A stretch of 64,000 bases of DNA, taken from contig CAMZOI010000001.1 in assembly GCA_947331495.1 (NCBI GenBank), positions 744,001 to 808,000 on the forward strand, given 5' to 3'. The first letter of the stretch is position 1. The number at the start of each line of letters is the position of its first letter. Under the pieces are notes generated by a model. It saw only the letters and a list, made by a program, of their open reading frames with translations, was not told the DNA's origin and made no database searches. This DNA is from Erythrobacteraceae bacterium Alg239-R51. Lineage in GTDB: Bacteria > Pseudomonadota > Alphaproteobacteria > Sphingomonadales > Sphingomonadaceae. Below, one piece after another: positions 8,824-16,246 of the stretch. A program made the position numbers and the translations under genes.

Positions 8824-9621
8824 CTATTTCGGCGGCATGCGGATCGCGCCGTCGAGGCGGAACTGGTGACCGTTGATATAGCTGTTTCGCGCGATCTCCA
8901 GGATCAGCGAGGCGAATTCTTCCGGTTCTCCGAGGCGCTTGGGGAAGGGGACGCTCGCATTGAGTTGATCCCACATCTGCGGATTGCGGTCTTTCATGCC
9001 CAGCATCAGCGGCGTGGCGAAAATGCCCGGCATGACCGAATTCACCCGGATGCCCACATCCATCAGGTCGCGGGCCATGGGCAGGACAAGGCCGTTCACG
9101 CCCGCCTTGCAGCTGCCATAGATAACCTGTCCGATCTGTCCGTCCTGCGCCGCAACGCTGGCGGTCAGCACGATTGCCCCGCGTTCGCCGTCCTCGTTCA
9201 GCGGTTCGCTATTCGCCATGCCGAGCGCCGAGTGGCTGGCAATGCGATAGGATGACACGAGAATACCCTCGGCCCCGAATGCGTAATCCTCAGTCGCCAG
9301 CCGCTTATAGGCCCCGCTTTCCTTGTCCCAGCCCAATGTCTTTCCGCGGCGGCTGGTCATGGCGCAATGGACGGTCACACGCTCTTGCCCATACGCAGAA
9401 CGAGCCCGCTCGAACCCCTCGGCGACCGATTGCTCGTCGGTGATATCGACGCGTGCGAAAGTGCCGCCAATGGCCCTGGCATGCGCTTCGCCGGCTTCTT
9501 CATTCACGTCGAAGATCGTCACCTTCAGCCCAGCATCGGCGAGCGCCTGTGCGCTCGCCTTGCCAAGCCCCGACGCGCCGCCGGTCACTACCGCGGACAT
9601 TCCTTCGACCAGTTTCATCAT
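8824..9621 (-). CDS. SDR family oxidoreductase, 3-hydroxyacyl-CoA dehydrogenase type 2-like
   Basis: A 265-aa classical short-chain dehydrogenase. The cofactor motif is TGGASGLG, followed by an acidic DV at the second strand end (NAD preference). The catalytic serine lies in VLTASVAA and the YGSCK motif carries Tyr and Lys. Overall it resembles HSD10-like enzymes that oxidise 3-hydroxyacyl-CoAs. The usual NAG motif of the fourth strand is replaced by HCAM, which is unusual. The tandem ATG at 9621/9618 follows GGGAG; the 9621 start is used, although the frame is open further upstream. It is divergent from the TMEM165-like gene. Confidence 0.8.
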   Translation of the reverse strand: MMKLVEGMSAVVTGGASGLGKASAQALADAGLKVTIFDVNEEAGEAHARAIGGTFARVDITDEQSVAEGFERARSAYGQERVTVHCAMTSRRGKTLGWDKESGAYKRLATEDYAFGAEGILVSSYRIASHSALGMANSEPLNEDGERGAIVLTASVAAQDGQIGQVIYGSCKAGVNGLVLPMARDLMDVGIRVNSVMPGIFATPLMLGMKDRNPQMWDQLNASVPFPKRLGEPEEFASLILEIARNSYINGHQFRLDGAIRMPPK

Positions 9622-9687
9622 GCGCTCTCCCAAACAATGCCGGCACTTGCTATCGCATGATCGCTCGCTTGTCGCCAGGAAGCACCC

Positions 9688-10251
9688 ATGTCGCCGTTGC
9701 TGTTCGCTCTCGTCGGAGGTTTCCTCGCTTCTGTTGGTGCGCGCGACCAATTGCTCATTGCCCGGCTGCGAACCGCGTTCGGTCCGAGTACCAGCCTGCT
9801 CGGCATAGCGATGCTGAGCGCCACCGCGACCGCTTTCGTCGCGGCCTGGATTGGCGGTGAGCTCTCGCAGATCATGTCCGCCAGTGCTGCGACCATGTTC
9901 GTCGCCTTCGCGCTGCTTGCTGCCGCATTCGAGCTCGGCTGGCCGAACCGTGTGGCGAAACCGAAAGAACCGACCTCCTCACTCGGCGCCGTCTTCATCG
10001 TGTTGTTCGCGCGCCAGATCACCGATGCGGCGCGCTTCATCGTCCTTGCTCTTTCCGTGGCACTGGCCTCGCCAATGCTCGCCGGGCTGGGCGGCGCGAT
10101 AGCAGGATCGGCGGCACTGGCGATCGGGTGGGCAATGGGTGAGGGGCTCGAGAAAGAATTGCCCTTGCGAAAACTGCGGCTGATCCTGGCAGCCATACTG
10201 GCGATCGCGGCGATAGCCACCGGCCTCAGTGCAAGAGAACTGATCGTCTAG
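9688..10251 (+). CDS. TMEM165/GDT1-like membrane protein lacking the usual acidic motifs
   Basis: A 187-aa membrane protein of six hydrophobic segments arranged as two similar halves, each beginning with a segment like FLASVGARDQLLIARL or IVLFARQITDAARFIV. The arrangement, length and the late ALAIGWAMGEGLEKELPLRKLRLI stretch recall UPF0016 (TMEM165/GDT1) cation transporters. The family hallmark E-x-G-D-(KR)-(TS), expected once per half, is absent; ARDQ and ARQITD stand in its place. It could be a divergent paralogue with a changed substrate or an unrelated six-helix protein. Confidence 0.5.
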   Translation: MSPLLFALVGGFLASVGARDQLLIARLRTAFGPSTSLLGIAMLSATATAFVAAWIGGELSQIMSASAATMFVAFALLAAAFELGWPNRVAKPKEPTSSLGAVFIVLFARQITDAARFIVLALSVALASPMLAGLGGAIAGSAALAIGWAMGEGLEKELPLRKLRLILAAILAIAAIATGLSARELIV

Positions 10252-10279
10252 CTCGATCAGAGTATAGCCCTAATAACGA

Positions 10280-10304
10280 GAAACCGAACCCTTTGCGGGC
10301 CGTT
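10280..10304 (+). promoter_or_regulatory. Possible EcfG-type general stress promoter of dps
   Basis: GAAAC at 10280-10284 and CGTT at 10301-10304 are separated by 16 nt, close to the alphaproteobacterial EcfG consensus GGAAC-N16/17-CGTT (one mismatch). It sits 36 nt before the dps start, and dps genes are common members of that regulon. Confidence 0.4.
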
Positions 10305-10340
10305 GTCAGGGTGAACTCCAAAACAGGAAGGGGCATACCC

Positions 10341-10802
10341 ATGGCCGAACACGGCAACAATTCGAAAACCGGGCTCGTCAATGCTTTGAACGGAGCGCTT
10401 GCGGACACGCTTGCGCTCTACGTGAAAACCAAGAATTTCCACTGGCATGTCGCCGGTCCGCGCTTTCGCGACCTGCACCTGCTGTTCGACGAACAGGCAG
10501 CCCAGCTGATCGGCACGGTCGACAATATCGGCGAGCGCGTGCGCAAAAACGACGAGTATACGCTGACCTCGATCGGCTCGGTGGCTTCGCAGACACGGAT
10601 CGCCGACCAGGACGATACGACAATCACGGCCGATATGATGGTCGCCGAATTGCGGGATGACAATCGCAAGCTCCACGAGCGTCTGAACACGGTCAAGGAC
10701 GAGGCCGAAGATGTCGGCGACAACGCCACCAGCGGTATTGTGGACGATTGGATCGACCAGTGCGAGGAACGGATCTGGTTCCTCAACCAGGCCAGCAAGT
10801 AG
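10341..10802 (+). CDS. dps: Dps-family ferritin-like DNA-protection protein
   Basis: A 153-aa ferritin-fold protein that stores iron and consumes peroxide in a dodecameric shell, protecting DNA. The dinuclear-site region KNFHWHVAGP followed by RFRDLHLLFDEQ (H46, D50 and neighbours) is complete, and the four-helix pattern continues through the DDWIDQCEERIWFL C-terminal helix. The ATG at 10341 is chosen over an upstream in-frame codon at 10293 because a purine-rich AGGAAGGGG lies just before it. Upstream is a candidate EcfG promoter. No extended basic N-terminus for DNA binding is seen. Confidence 0.92.
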   Translation: MAEHGNNSKTGLVNALNGALADTLALYVKTKNFHWHVAGPRFRDLHLLFDEQAAQLIGTVDNIGERVRKNDEYTLTSIGSVASQTRIADQDDTTITADMMVAELRDDNRKLHERLNTVKDEAEDVGDNATSGIVDDWIDQCEERIWFLNQASK

Positions 10803-10874
10803 GCGCGCGAAAGCACCGCAGTACAGGCCGCAGGCGTCCTGGTACGCCGACGGCCTTCACGCCGAGGAGACGCA

Positions 10875-11492
10875 ATGGTGCAACCGACCATCATCGAAGG
10901 CAAGAGCGATCGTGAGATCGCGGACTGGCTTGCGCGGCGGCTTGGCCAATTGCTGGAAAGCGATGGTCCGGTAACCATTACCGTCTCTGGCGGATCGACG
11001 CCCTTTCCTATTATCGAGGAATTGCTTGAGCACGATCTTGACTGGTCGCGACTGGTGGTGTGGCCGAACGACGACCGTGCTGTTCCCGAAGATCACGAGG
11101 CTTCGAATACCGGCAAATTGCGCGCATTGTTCGAGCCGGTCGGTGCCCAGGTAGTCAAGCTGTCGGTGATGGAGGCGGTGCCGAAATTCGATCTCGCCTG
11201 GCTCGGAATGGGTGCGGACGGCCATATCGCATCCCTTTTCGCAAATACCGATCCCAGGATCGACGAGGATCGGCGCATCGTCAGGCTGACACCGGATCCT
11301 CTCCCGCCGGAGGCGCCGTTCGATCGGATCAGCCTGACCATGCCGGCCCTGCTGACGTCGCGGGAAATCGTATTCGTGATCCGTGGGACCGAGAAACGTG
11401 CGGTTTTCGAACAAGCGGCGCGAGGGACAAACGATCTGCCAGTTGCCCGGCTGCTGGCTGCCGCTACACAAAGCGTTACATGCTTCGTCTGA
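10875..11492 (+). CDS. pgl: 6-phosphogluconolactonase
   Basis: A 205-aa enzyme hydrolysing 6-phosphogluconolactone to 6-phosphogluconate, which also feeds the Entner-Doudoroff route used by sphingomonads. The phosphate-binding TVSGGSTP near residue 35, WPNDDRAVP, and the catalytic-region signature LGMGADGHIASLF are all visible. It is slightly shorter than the usual 230-240 aa but has no gap in the core. Its 3' end overlaps the Nudix gene by 13 nt, so the two are co-translated. No other pentose-phosphate or Entner-Doudoroff gene is next to it. Confidence 0.92.
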   Translation: MVQPTIIEGKSDREIADWLARRLGQLLESDGPVTITVSGGSTPFPIIEELLEHDLDWSRLVVWPNDDRAVPEDHEASNTGKLRALFEPVGAQVVKLSVMEAVPKFDLAWLGMGADGHIASLFANTDPRIDEDRRIVRLTPDPLPPEAPFDRISLTMPALLTSREIVFVIRGTEKRAVFEQAARGTNDLPVARLLAAATQSVTCFV

Positions 11493-11950
11493 TTCCCGCG
11501 CCATTATATCGGGTTTTGCTCAAGGTGGCGCACAAGGTCCGGCATCGCTGGCGCAAGCTGAGCGGACGAACCGGCACCGGCGTTACCGTGATCGGGCACG
11601 ATCCCGAGGGCCGGATACTGCTCGTCCGCCATAGCTACGGCCCTGATGGATGGTATTTCCCCGGCGGCGGTATCAAGCCAAGGGAATTGCCCGAAAAAGC
11701 CGCGCTTCGCGAGATGCACGAGGAAACCGGGTGCCATATCGAAGCTCTCGAACAGGTGGGTATTATCGAGGAAGAACTGTCGGGCGCGCCGCACAGCGCC
11801 CATGTCTTCGAGGGCGTCGTGGACGACCACCCGATACCCGACGGGCGCGAGGTGATCGAGGCTCGCTTCTTTCCGCTGCATTCGCTGCCCGAACCGCTCA
11901 GCCCGCGCACGCGGGCGCGGCTCGACCTTTGGCGTACACGACAGCGTTAG
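11480..11950 (+). CDS. Nudix hydrolase
   Basis: A 156-aa protein with a complete Nudix box: GGGIKPRELPEKAALRE followed by MHEETG, where the REMHEE core binds the metal. The N-terminal 25 residues are basic and amphipathic (LYRVLLKVAHKVRHRWRK), possibly membrane-contacting. Substrate cannot be read from sequence; nucleotide diphosphate derivatives are usual. The ATG at 11480 lies inside the end of pgl, which supports coupling; longer in-frame starts would run through most of pgl. The 3' end overlaps that of the convergent dinB by 4 nt. Confidence 0.85.
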   Translation: MLRLIPAPLYRVLLKVAHKVRHRWRKLSGRTGTGVTVIGHDPEGRILLVRHSYGPDGWYFPGGGIKPRELPEKAALREMHEETGCHIEALEQVGIIEEELSGAPHSAHVFEGVVDDHPIPDGREVIEARFFPLHSLPEPLSPRTRARLDLWRTRQR

Positions 11951-13065
11951 AGCAGCGATAATTGGGCGTCCGGCCTCTTTGCCTCCGGCTCTCCATCGCT
12001 TTCCAGTTTCGAAAGGGTGAGCCCCATTAGCCTGATCGGCATGGGAAGCGGCAAGACTTCTTCCAGCAGGGAACGCCCGATTACGGCAAAGGCTTCTTTC
12101 GTGCTTACCGGGTGATCCATTGTCGTCGCACGGCTGAAAATCTGGAAGTCGGTATATTTTAGTTTCAACGTCACTGTCCGTCCGCTTGCCTGGGCCCGCT
12201 CAATCCTTTCCCACACGATGTCGATGATGGTTTCCATCGTGTCGCGCAATTCGGTGCCGGATGACAGGTCGCGGCTGAAGGTTCGTTCGCCCCCCACTGA
12301 TTTTCGTGTGCGGCTGGTGCGCACCGGGCGCAGGTCGATACCGCGGGCGGCGCGGTAGAGATAATCTGCAAAACTGCCGAAATTGCCGCGCAGCCATTCG
12401 ATATCCCTGGCAGCAAGATCAGCTCCGGTTTCAATACCCAGTCTTGCCATCTTCTCCGCACCCTTGGGGCCCACGCCGTGAAACCGACGGATCGGCAGCC
12501 CGGCGACGAAGGCAGCGCCCTGTCCTGGCCGGATCACGCACAATCCGTCCGGCTTGTTCTGATCGCTGGCCAGCTTGGCGAGGAACTTGTTGTAACTGAC
12601 CCCGGCGCTGGCGGTCAGCTTCGTCTGGTCGCGGATGTCCTGGCGGATCAACTCGGCGACGCGGGTGGCCGAGCCAAGCCCGAGCTGGTCTTCGGTCACG
12701 TCGAGAAAGGCCTCGTCGATACTCAGTGGTTCGACCAGGTCGGTATGGCGCTGGAAGATTGCGCGGACCTGCTGGCTGACCTCGCGGTAGACGTCGAAGC
12801 GGCTCTTGCAAAAGATGAGGTCGGGGCAAAGTCGCTTCGCGGTGACCGAGGGCATGGCACTTTTGACACCAAACTTGCGGGCCTCGTAACTGGCGGCGGC
12901 GACCACGCCGCGTCCGCTCGATCCGCCGACCGCCACCGGCTTGCCGCGCAGACCGGGATTGTCGCGCTGTTCGACACTGGCGAAGAAGGCATCCATGTCG
13001 ACATGGATGATCTTGCGGAGACCGTCGGCTTCTGAATCTCCACTGTCGGGCGTCTCGTCGACCAT
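11947..13065 (-). CDS. dinB: DNA polymerase IV (Y family)
   Basis: A translesion polymerase of 372 aa from the ATG at 13065 (MVDETPDSG). The palm signature HVDMDAFFASVE (metal ligands near D23 and D25) and SIDEAFLDVTE (D117, E118) are intact, then a helix-hairpin-helix thumb (GVGPKGAEKMARLG) and the little-finger domain. The C-terminus ends in DAQLSLL, resembling the beta-clamp binding pentapeptide QLxLF. The open frame extends to 13329, but that extra N-terminus is arginine-rich and unlike the family. No clear GTTC-N7-GTTC LexA box was found upstream. Confidence 0.93.
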   Translation of the reverse strand: MVDETPDSGDSEADGLRKIIHVDMDAFFASVEQRDNPGLRGKPVAVGGSSGRGVVAAASYEARKFGVKSAMPSVTAKRLCPDLIFCKSRFDVYREVSQQVRAIFQRHTDLVEPLSIDEAFLDVTEDQLGLGSATRVAELIRQDIRDQTKLTASAGVSYNKFLAKLASDQNKPDGLCVIRPGQGAAFVAGLPIRRFHGVGPKGAEKMARLGIETGADLAARDIEWLRGNFGSFADYLYRAARGIDLRPVRTSRTRKSVGGERTFSRDLSSGTELRDTMETIIDIVWERIERAQASGRTVTLKLKYTDFQIFSRATTMDHPVSTKEAFAVIGRSLLEEVLPLPMPIRLMGLTLSKLESDGEPEAKRPDAQLSLL

Positions 13066-13433
13066 GGGACGTATGTAGAGCGTTGCTGCTGACCCCGAAA
13101 GCCTCCGGACCACGTCATTCGTTCGGCGCCGAGCCCGAAAGCGTTTTCCTACATGGGCGAGGCCGGAGTAACGCGGGCGCGATGGCGTTCGACCCCTCTC
13201 CTTGCAAATCCGCGTATCGGACGCGGTCGGCCATGACGAACCCGGTGACCGCAGCCGCGCAATGGACGACTCTGAAAGGTTACAATTCTTGGCTGGATTT
13301 TCTCGGCAAACCGGCGGGCACAGCGGCATACGAGCCGGGCCAGAGTTTTTTTAAAAGGGGTGGTCTGTGTCACCCTTCGCCCTGGTACCGGGTTGCAAAT
13401 CGGGACCTGTTGCGCCACCTGCTCTTTGTGCAG
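13066..13433. other. Intergenic region between dinB and the MFS exporter
   Basis: This 368-nt divergent gap holds no gene I can support. The frame of the MFS gene stays open from 13083, but the encoded residues are not transmembrane and do not look like a transporter N-terminus. A homopolymer stretch (a run of T followed by A, near 13345-13357) is the only low-complexity feature. Both flanking promoters must lie here. Confidence 0.5.
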
Positions 13434-14699
13434 ATGCGAACAGATCAGCCCGCCGGCGGTGAACGGCCCCAGGCCGCCGCGGCCCATCGCCCGCGGATTG
13501 GCGAGCGCGAGCTGATCTGGATGATGGCGCTTCTGATGGCCCTTAACGCCTTCGGCATCGATGCCATCCTTCCTGCGCTCGATGCAGTGGCGAATGACAT
13601 GGGGGCGGAAGGCAATAGCCGGCAATTCGTTGTCGGTGCCTATTTGCTGGCGGCCGGCATCGGCACGCTTGTCCCCGGGGCATTTGCCGATCGCTATGGC
13701 AGGCGACCGGTCCTGTTCACGGCCCTGTTCTTCTATATCGCCCTTTCGATAACCTGTGCCCTGGCGACCAGCTTCGACATGCTGGTGGCGCTGCGCGCGG
13801 CGCAGGGCTTCTTCGCTGCGGGCATCATCGCTCTGCCGCCGGCCATCATTCGAGATCGGGTGGGCGGTGACAAAATGGCGCGCATGATGAGCCTAATCTT
13901 CGTGATCTTCCTGCTGGTCCCAGCCGTCGCGCCCAGTATCGGGCAGGGCGTCCTGCTGCTGATGGGCGACTGGCGCTGGATTTTCGGCGCGATGGCCTTT
14001 GCCGGGGTGATGATGAGCGTTTGGGTCTATGTCCGGCTGCCGGAGACCTTGCACGAAGCCGACAAGCAGGAAATCCGCATTCCGCTGATCGCGCGCAACA
14101 TGACCAGCGCGGTCACCTTGCGCGAAACCATCGGTTACACGCTCGGCAGCGCGCTGGTGTTCGGTGGCTTGTTCGGTTTCATAAACTCTTCGCAGCAACT
14201 GATTGGCGAAGCGTTCGGCGCGGGCGATAACTTTCCATTGATCTTCGCCATTTGCGCAGGGTGCATGGCGTTGGCCAACTGGTCGAACAGCCGCATCGTC
14301 GAACATTTCGGAGCGCGCAAGGTGAGCCATGCGGCGCTGTTCGTCTTCATCGCGGTGGCCGCGGCGCAGCTCTGGTTCGCCAGCCAGCCCGACGAAAGCC
14401 TGTGGACCTTCGTGCCGCTGATGGCTGCGAACATGAGCCTGTTGGGTTTCATCGGGGCGAATTTCGGCTCGATCGCCCTGCAGCCGTTCCGCCATATCGC
14501 AGGGGCGGCGTCATCGGCTCAGGGGTTCCTGCGCATGACCAGCGGCGCGGCGCTGGGTGCCTATATCGGTTACGCCTATGACGGCACCGCCCGTCCGCTG
14601 GCGCTCGCGCTGTTGATTACCGCCGTCCTCAGCCTGGCCTTCGTGCTGTTTTCCGAACGCGGCGAACTGTTCGGCGAAAAGATGCCCGACGACGACTAG
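13434..14699 (+). CDS. MFS transporter, Bcr/CflA-like drug exporter
   Basis: A 421-aa protein with twelve hydrophobic segments. Helix 1-2 and the A-loop motif ADRYGRRPV, the AAQGFFAAGIIALPPAIIRD motif of helices 4-5, and LVPAVAPSIGQ of helix 5 place it in the 12-TM drug:H+ antiporter group, closest to Bcr/CflA. The ATG at 13434 gives a short cytoplasmic N-terminus (MRTDQPAGGERP) before the first membrane helix. Its end overlaps the convergent carboxyltransferase gene by 4 nt. Substrate is unknown. Confidence 0.83.
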   Translation: MRTDQPAGGERPQAAAAHRPRIGERELIWMMALLMALNAFGIDAILPALDAVANDMGAEGNSRQFVVGAYLLAAGIGTLVPGAFADRYGRRPVLFTALFFYIALSITCALATSFDMLVALRAAQGFFAAGIIALPPAIIRDRVGGDKMARMMSLIFVIFLLVPAVAPSIGQGVLLLMGDWRWIFGAMAFAGVMMSVWVYVRLPETLHEADKQEIRIPLIARNMTSAVTLRETIGYTLGSALVFGGLFGFINSSQQLIGEAFGAGDNFPLIFAICAGCMALANWSNSRIVEHFGARKVSHAALFVFIAVAAAQLWFASQPDESLWTFVPLMAANMSLLGFIGANFGSIALQPFRHIAGAASSAQGFLRMTSGAALGAYIGYAYDGTARPLALALLITAVLSLAFVLFSERGELFGEKMPDDD

Positions 14700-16246
14700 G
14701 TTTCTGCATGCAGGCGGCGCCAGGCGAGGTCCGCGAATTCGCACAGCAGCGGGCGGGTATCACGCGGGTCGATGATATCCTCGACATTGAAGCGTTCGGC
14801 ACTGCGGAACGGGGAAGTTACCTTGTCGAGCCGGTCGCGAATGGCCGCCAGTTCGGCATCCGGGTCTTCGGCGGCTTCGAGTTCCGACTTGTAGGCGACC
14901 TCCAGCCCGCCTGCGATCGGCAGCGAGCCCCAGTCGCCCGAGGGCCAGCAATAGCGGTACTGATAGGTTTCGGCATTGCTCATCGCGCTGCCAGCAATGC
15001 CATAGGCACGGCGCAGCACGATCGAGGCGAGCGGGACCGTGGCCTTGTAGACCGCGTTCATCGCCTGCACCCCGTAGCGGATCGTCCCGGCCAATTCCGC
15101 ATCCCGCCCGATCATGAAGCCGGGGTTGTCGACCATGTGGACGATCGGCAGGCGAAACTGGTCTGCCAGCTTGACGAACCGTTCGACCTTCTCCGACGTC
15201 TTTGCATCCCATGATCCGCCGAGAAAACTGGGGTCGCTTGCCAGTACCGCGACCGGCCAGCCATTCAGCCGCGCAAGCGCCGTGATACAGGCGCGTCCCC
15301 AGTGCATGCCGATTTCGAACACGGTACCGGTATCGAACACCAGGCCCACTGCGCGGCGCATGGAATAGACCTCCTTGTCCTCTCGCGGGACGAGGGAGAG
15401 CAGTTCCTCCTCGCGGCGATCGACCGGATCGGCACATTCCGAGCGGCGGGCCAACTGGCCTGCATGCTCGGGCATGAAGGAAAGGAAGTGTCGCGCACGA
15501 GCGAACGCTTCGGCTTCGCTCGCGACTTCATCGTCAACCACACCGTTGCGCGTGTGGATACCGGATCCGCCGAGGTCTTCTTTCGCTTGCTGGTGGTCAT
15601 CCGAGCCTTTGTACGCTTCGCCAAGGCCATCGACTACGGCGGGACCGGCAGCGAAGATTTGCGACAGGCCCTTGACCATGATTGAATAATGGCTGGCCAC
15701 GACTCTCGCCGCTCCAAGCCCCGCTGTCGGTCCGAGCGCCAGCGTCACCACCGGAACGGTCTCGAGGTTTGCCACCACGTCCGACCAGCCGGGTACCGCA
15801 GGGATGTAGGTCGCGCCGATCTGTTCAAGCGTCTTGACCGACCCGCCGCCCCCGGTCCCGTCGATCATGCGAACGATGGGCAGTTTCAGTTCATGCGCCA
15901 TCTTCTCCGCCTGGACCATCTTGCGGCTGATCCCGGCATCCGCCGCACCGCCGCGAATGGTAAAATCGTCCGCCGTCGCGACGACGGGGCGACCGTTTAT
16001 CGTCGCCTTGCCGAAGAGGAAGGGGGCGGGGAGGACCGCCTCGAGATTTCCGTCCTCGTCGTAACTGGCTTTGCCGGCAATCTTGCCGATCTCGCGGAAG
16101 CTGCCCTCGTCGCACAACGCGGCGAGGCGGGCTCGCGCATCCATCTTGCCCCGGCCATGCTGCCGCGCGACCTTGTCCTCGCCGCCCATCTTTTCGGCAA
16201 GCTTCTCGCGCCGACGGAGTTCTTCAAGTTCCCTCGCCCAGCTCAT
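14696..16246 (-). CDS. Acyl-CoA carboxylase, carboxyltransferase (beta) subunit
   Basis: A 516-aa carboxyltransferase of the propionyl/methylcrotonyl-CoA carboxylase beta group. Two crotonase-like halves are present: the first with DDFTIRGGAADAGISRK and IDGTGGGGSVKT, the second with LASDPSFLGGSWD, DNPGFMIGRDAE and RRAYGIAGSAMS. It transfers carboxyl from biotin to an acyl-CoA. The start (MSWAREL) overlaps the stop of the biotin-bearing alpha subunit by 4 nt. Leucine-pathway partners such as isovaleryl-CoA dehydrogenase are not adjacent, so propionyl-CoA, another acyl-CoA or even a terpenoid acyl-CoA remain possible substrates. Confidence 0.85.
   Translation of the reverse strand: MSWARELEELRRREKLAEKMGGEDKVARQHGRGKMDARARLAALCDEGSFREIGKIAGKASYDEDGNLEAVLPAPFLFGKATINGRPVVATADDFTIRGGAADAGISRKMVQAEKMAHELKLPIVRMIDGTGGGGSVKTLEQIGATYIPAVPGWSDVVANLETVPVVTLALGPTAGLGAARVVASHYSIMVKGLSQIFAAGPAVVDGLGEAYKGSDDHQQAKEDLGGSGIHTRNGVVDDEVASEAEAFARARHFLSFMPEHAGQLARRSECADPVDRREEELLSLVPREDKEVYSMRRAVGLVFDTGTVFEIGMHWGRACITALARLNGWPVAVLASDPSFLGGSWDAKTSEKVERFVKLADQFRLPIVHMVDNPGFMIGRDAELAGTIRYGVQAMNAVYKATVPLASIVLRRAYGIAGSAMSNAETYQYRYCWPSGDWGSLPIAGGLEVAYKSELEAAEDPDAELAAIRDRLDKVTSPFRSAERFNVEDIIDPRDTRPLLCEFADLAWRRLHAET

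Noticed and set aside
13083..13433. 117-residue N-terminal extension of the MFS exporter
   Set aside because: No ribosome site and no membrane pattern; the ATG at 13434 directly precedes the first transmembrane region and gives the family length.
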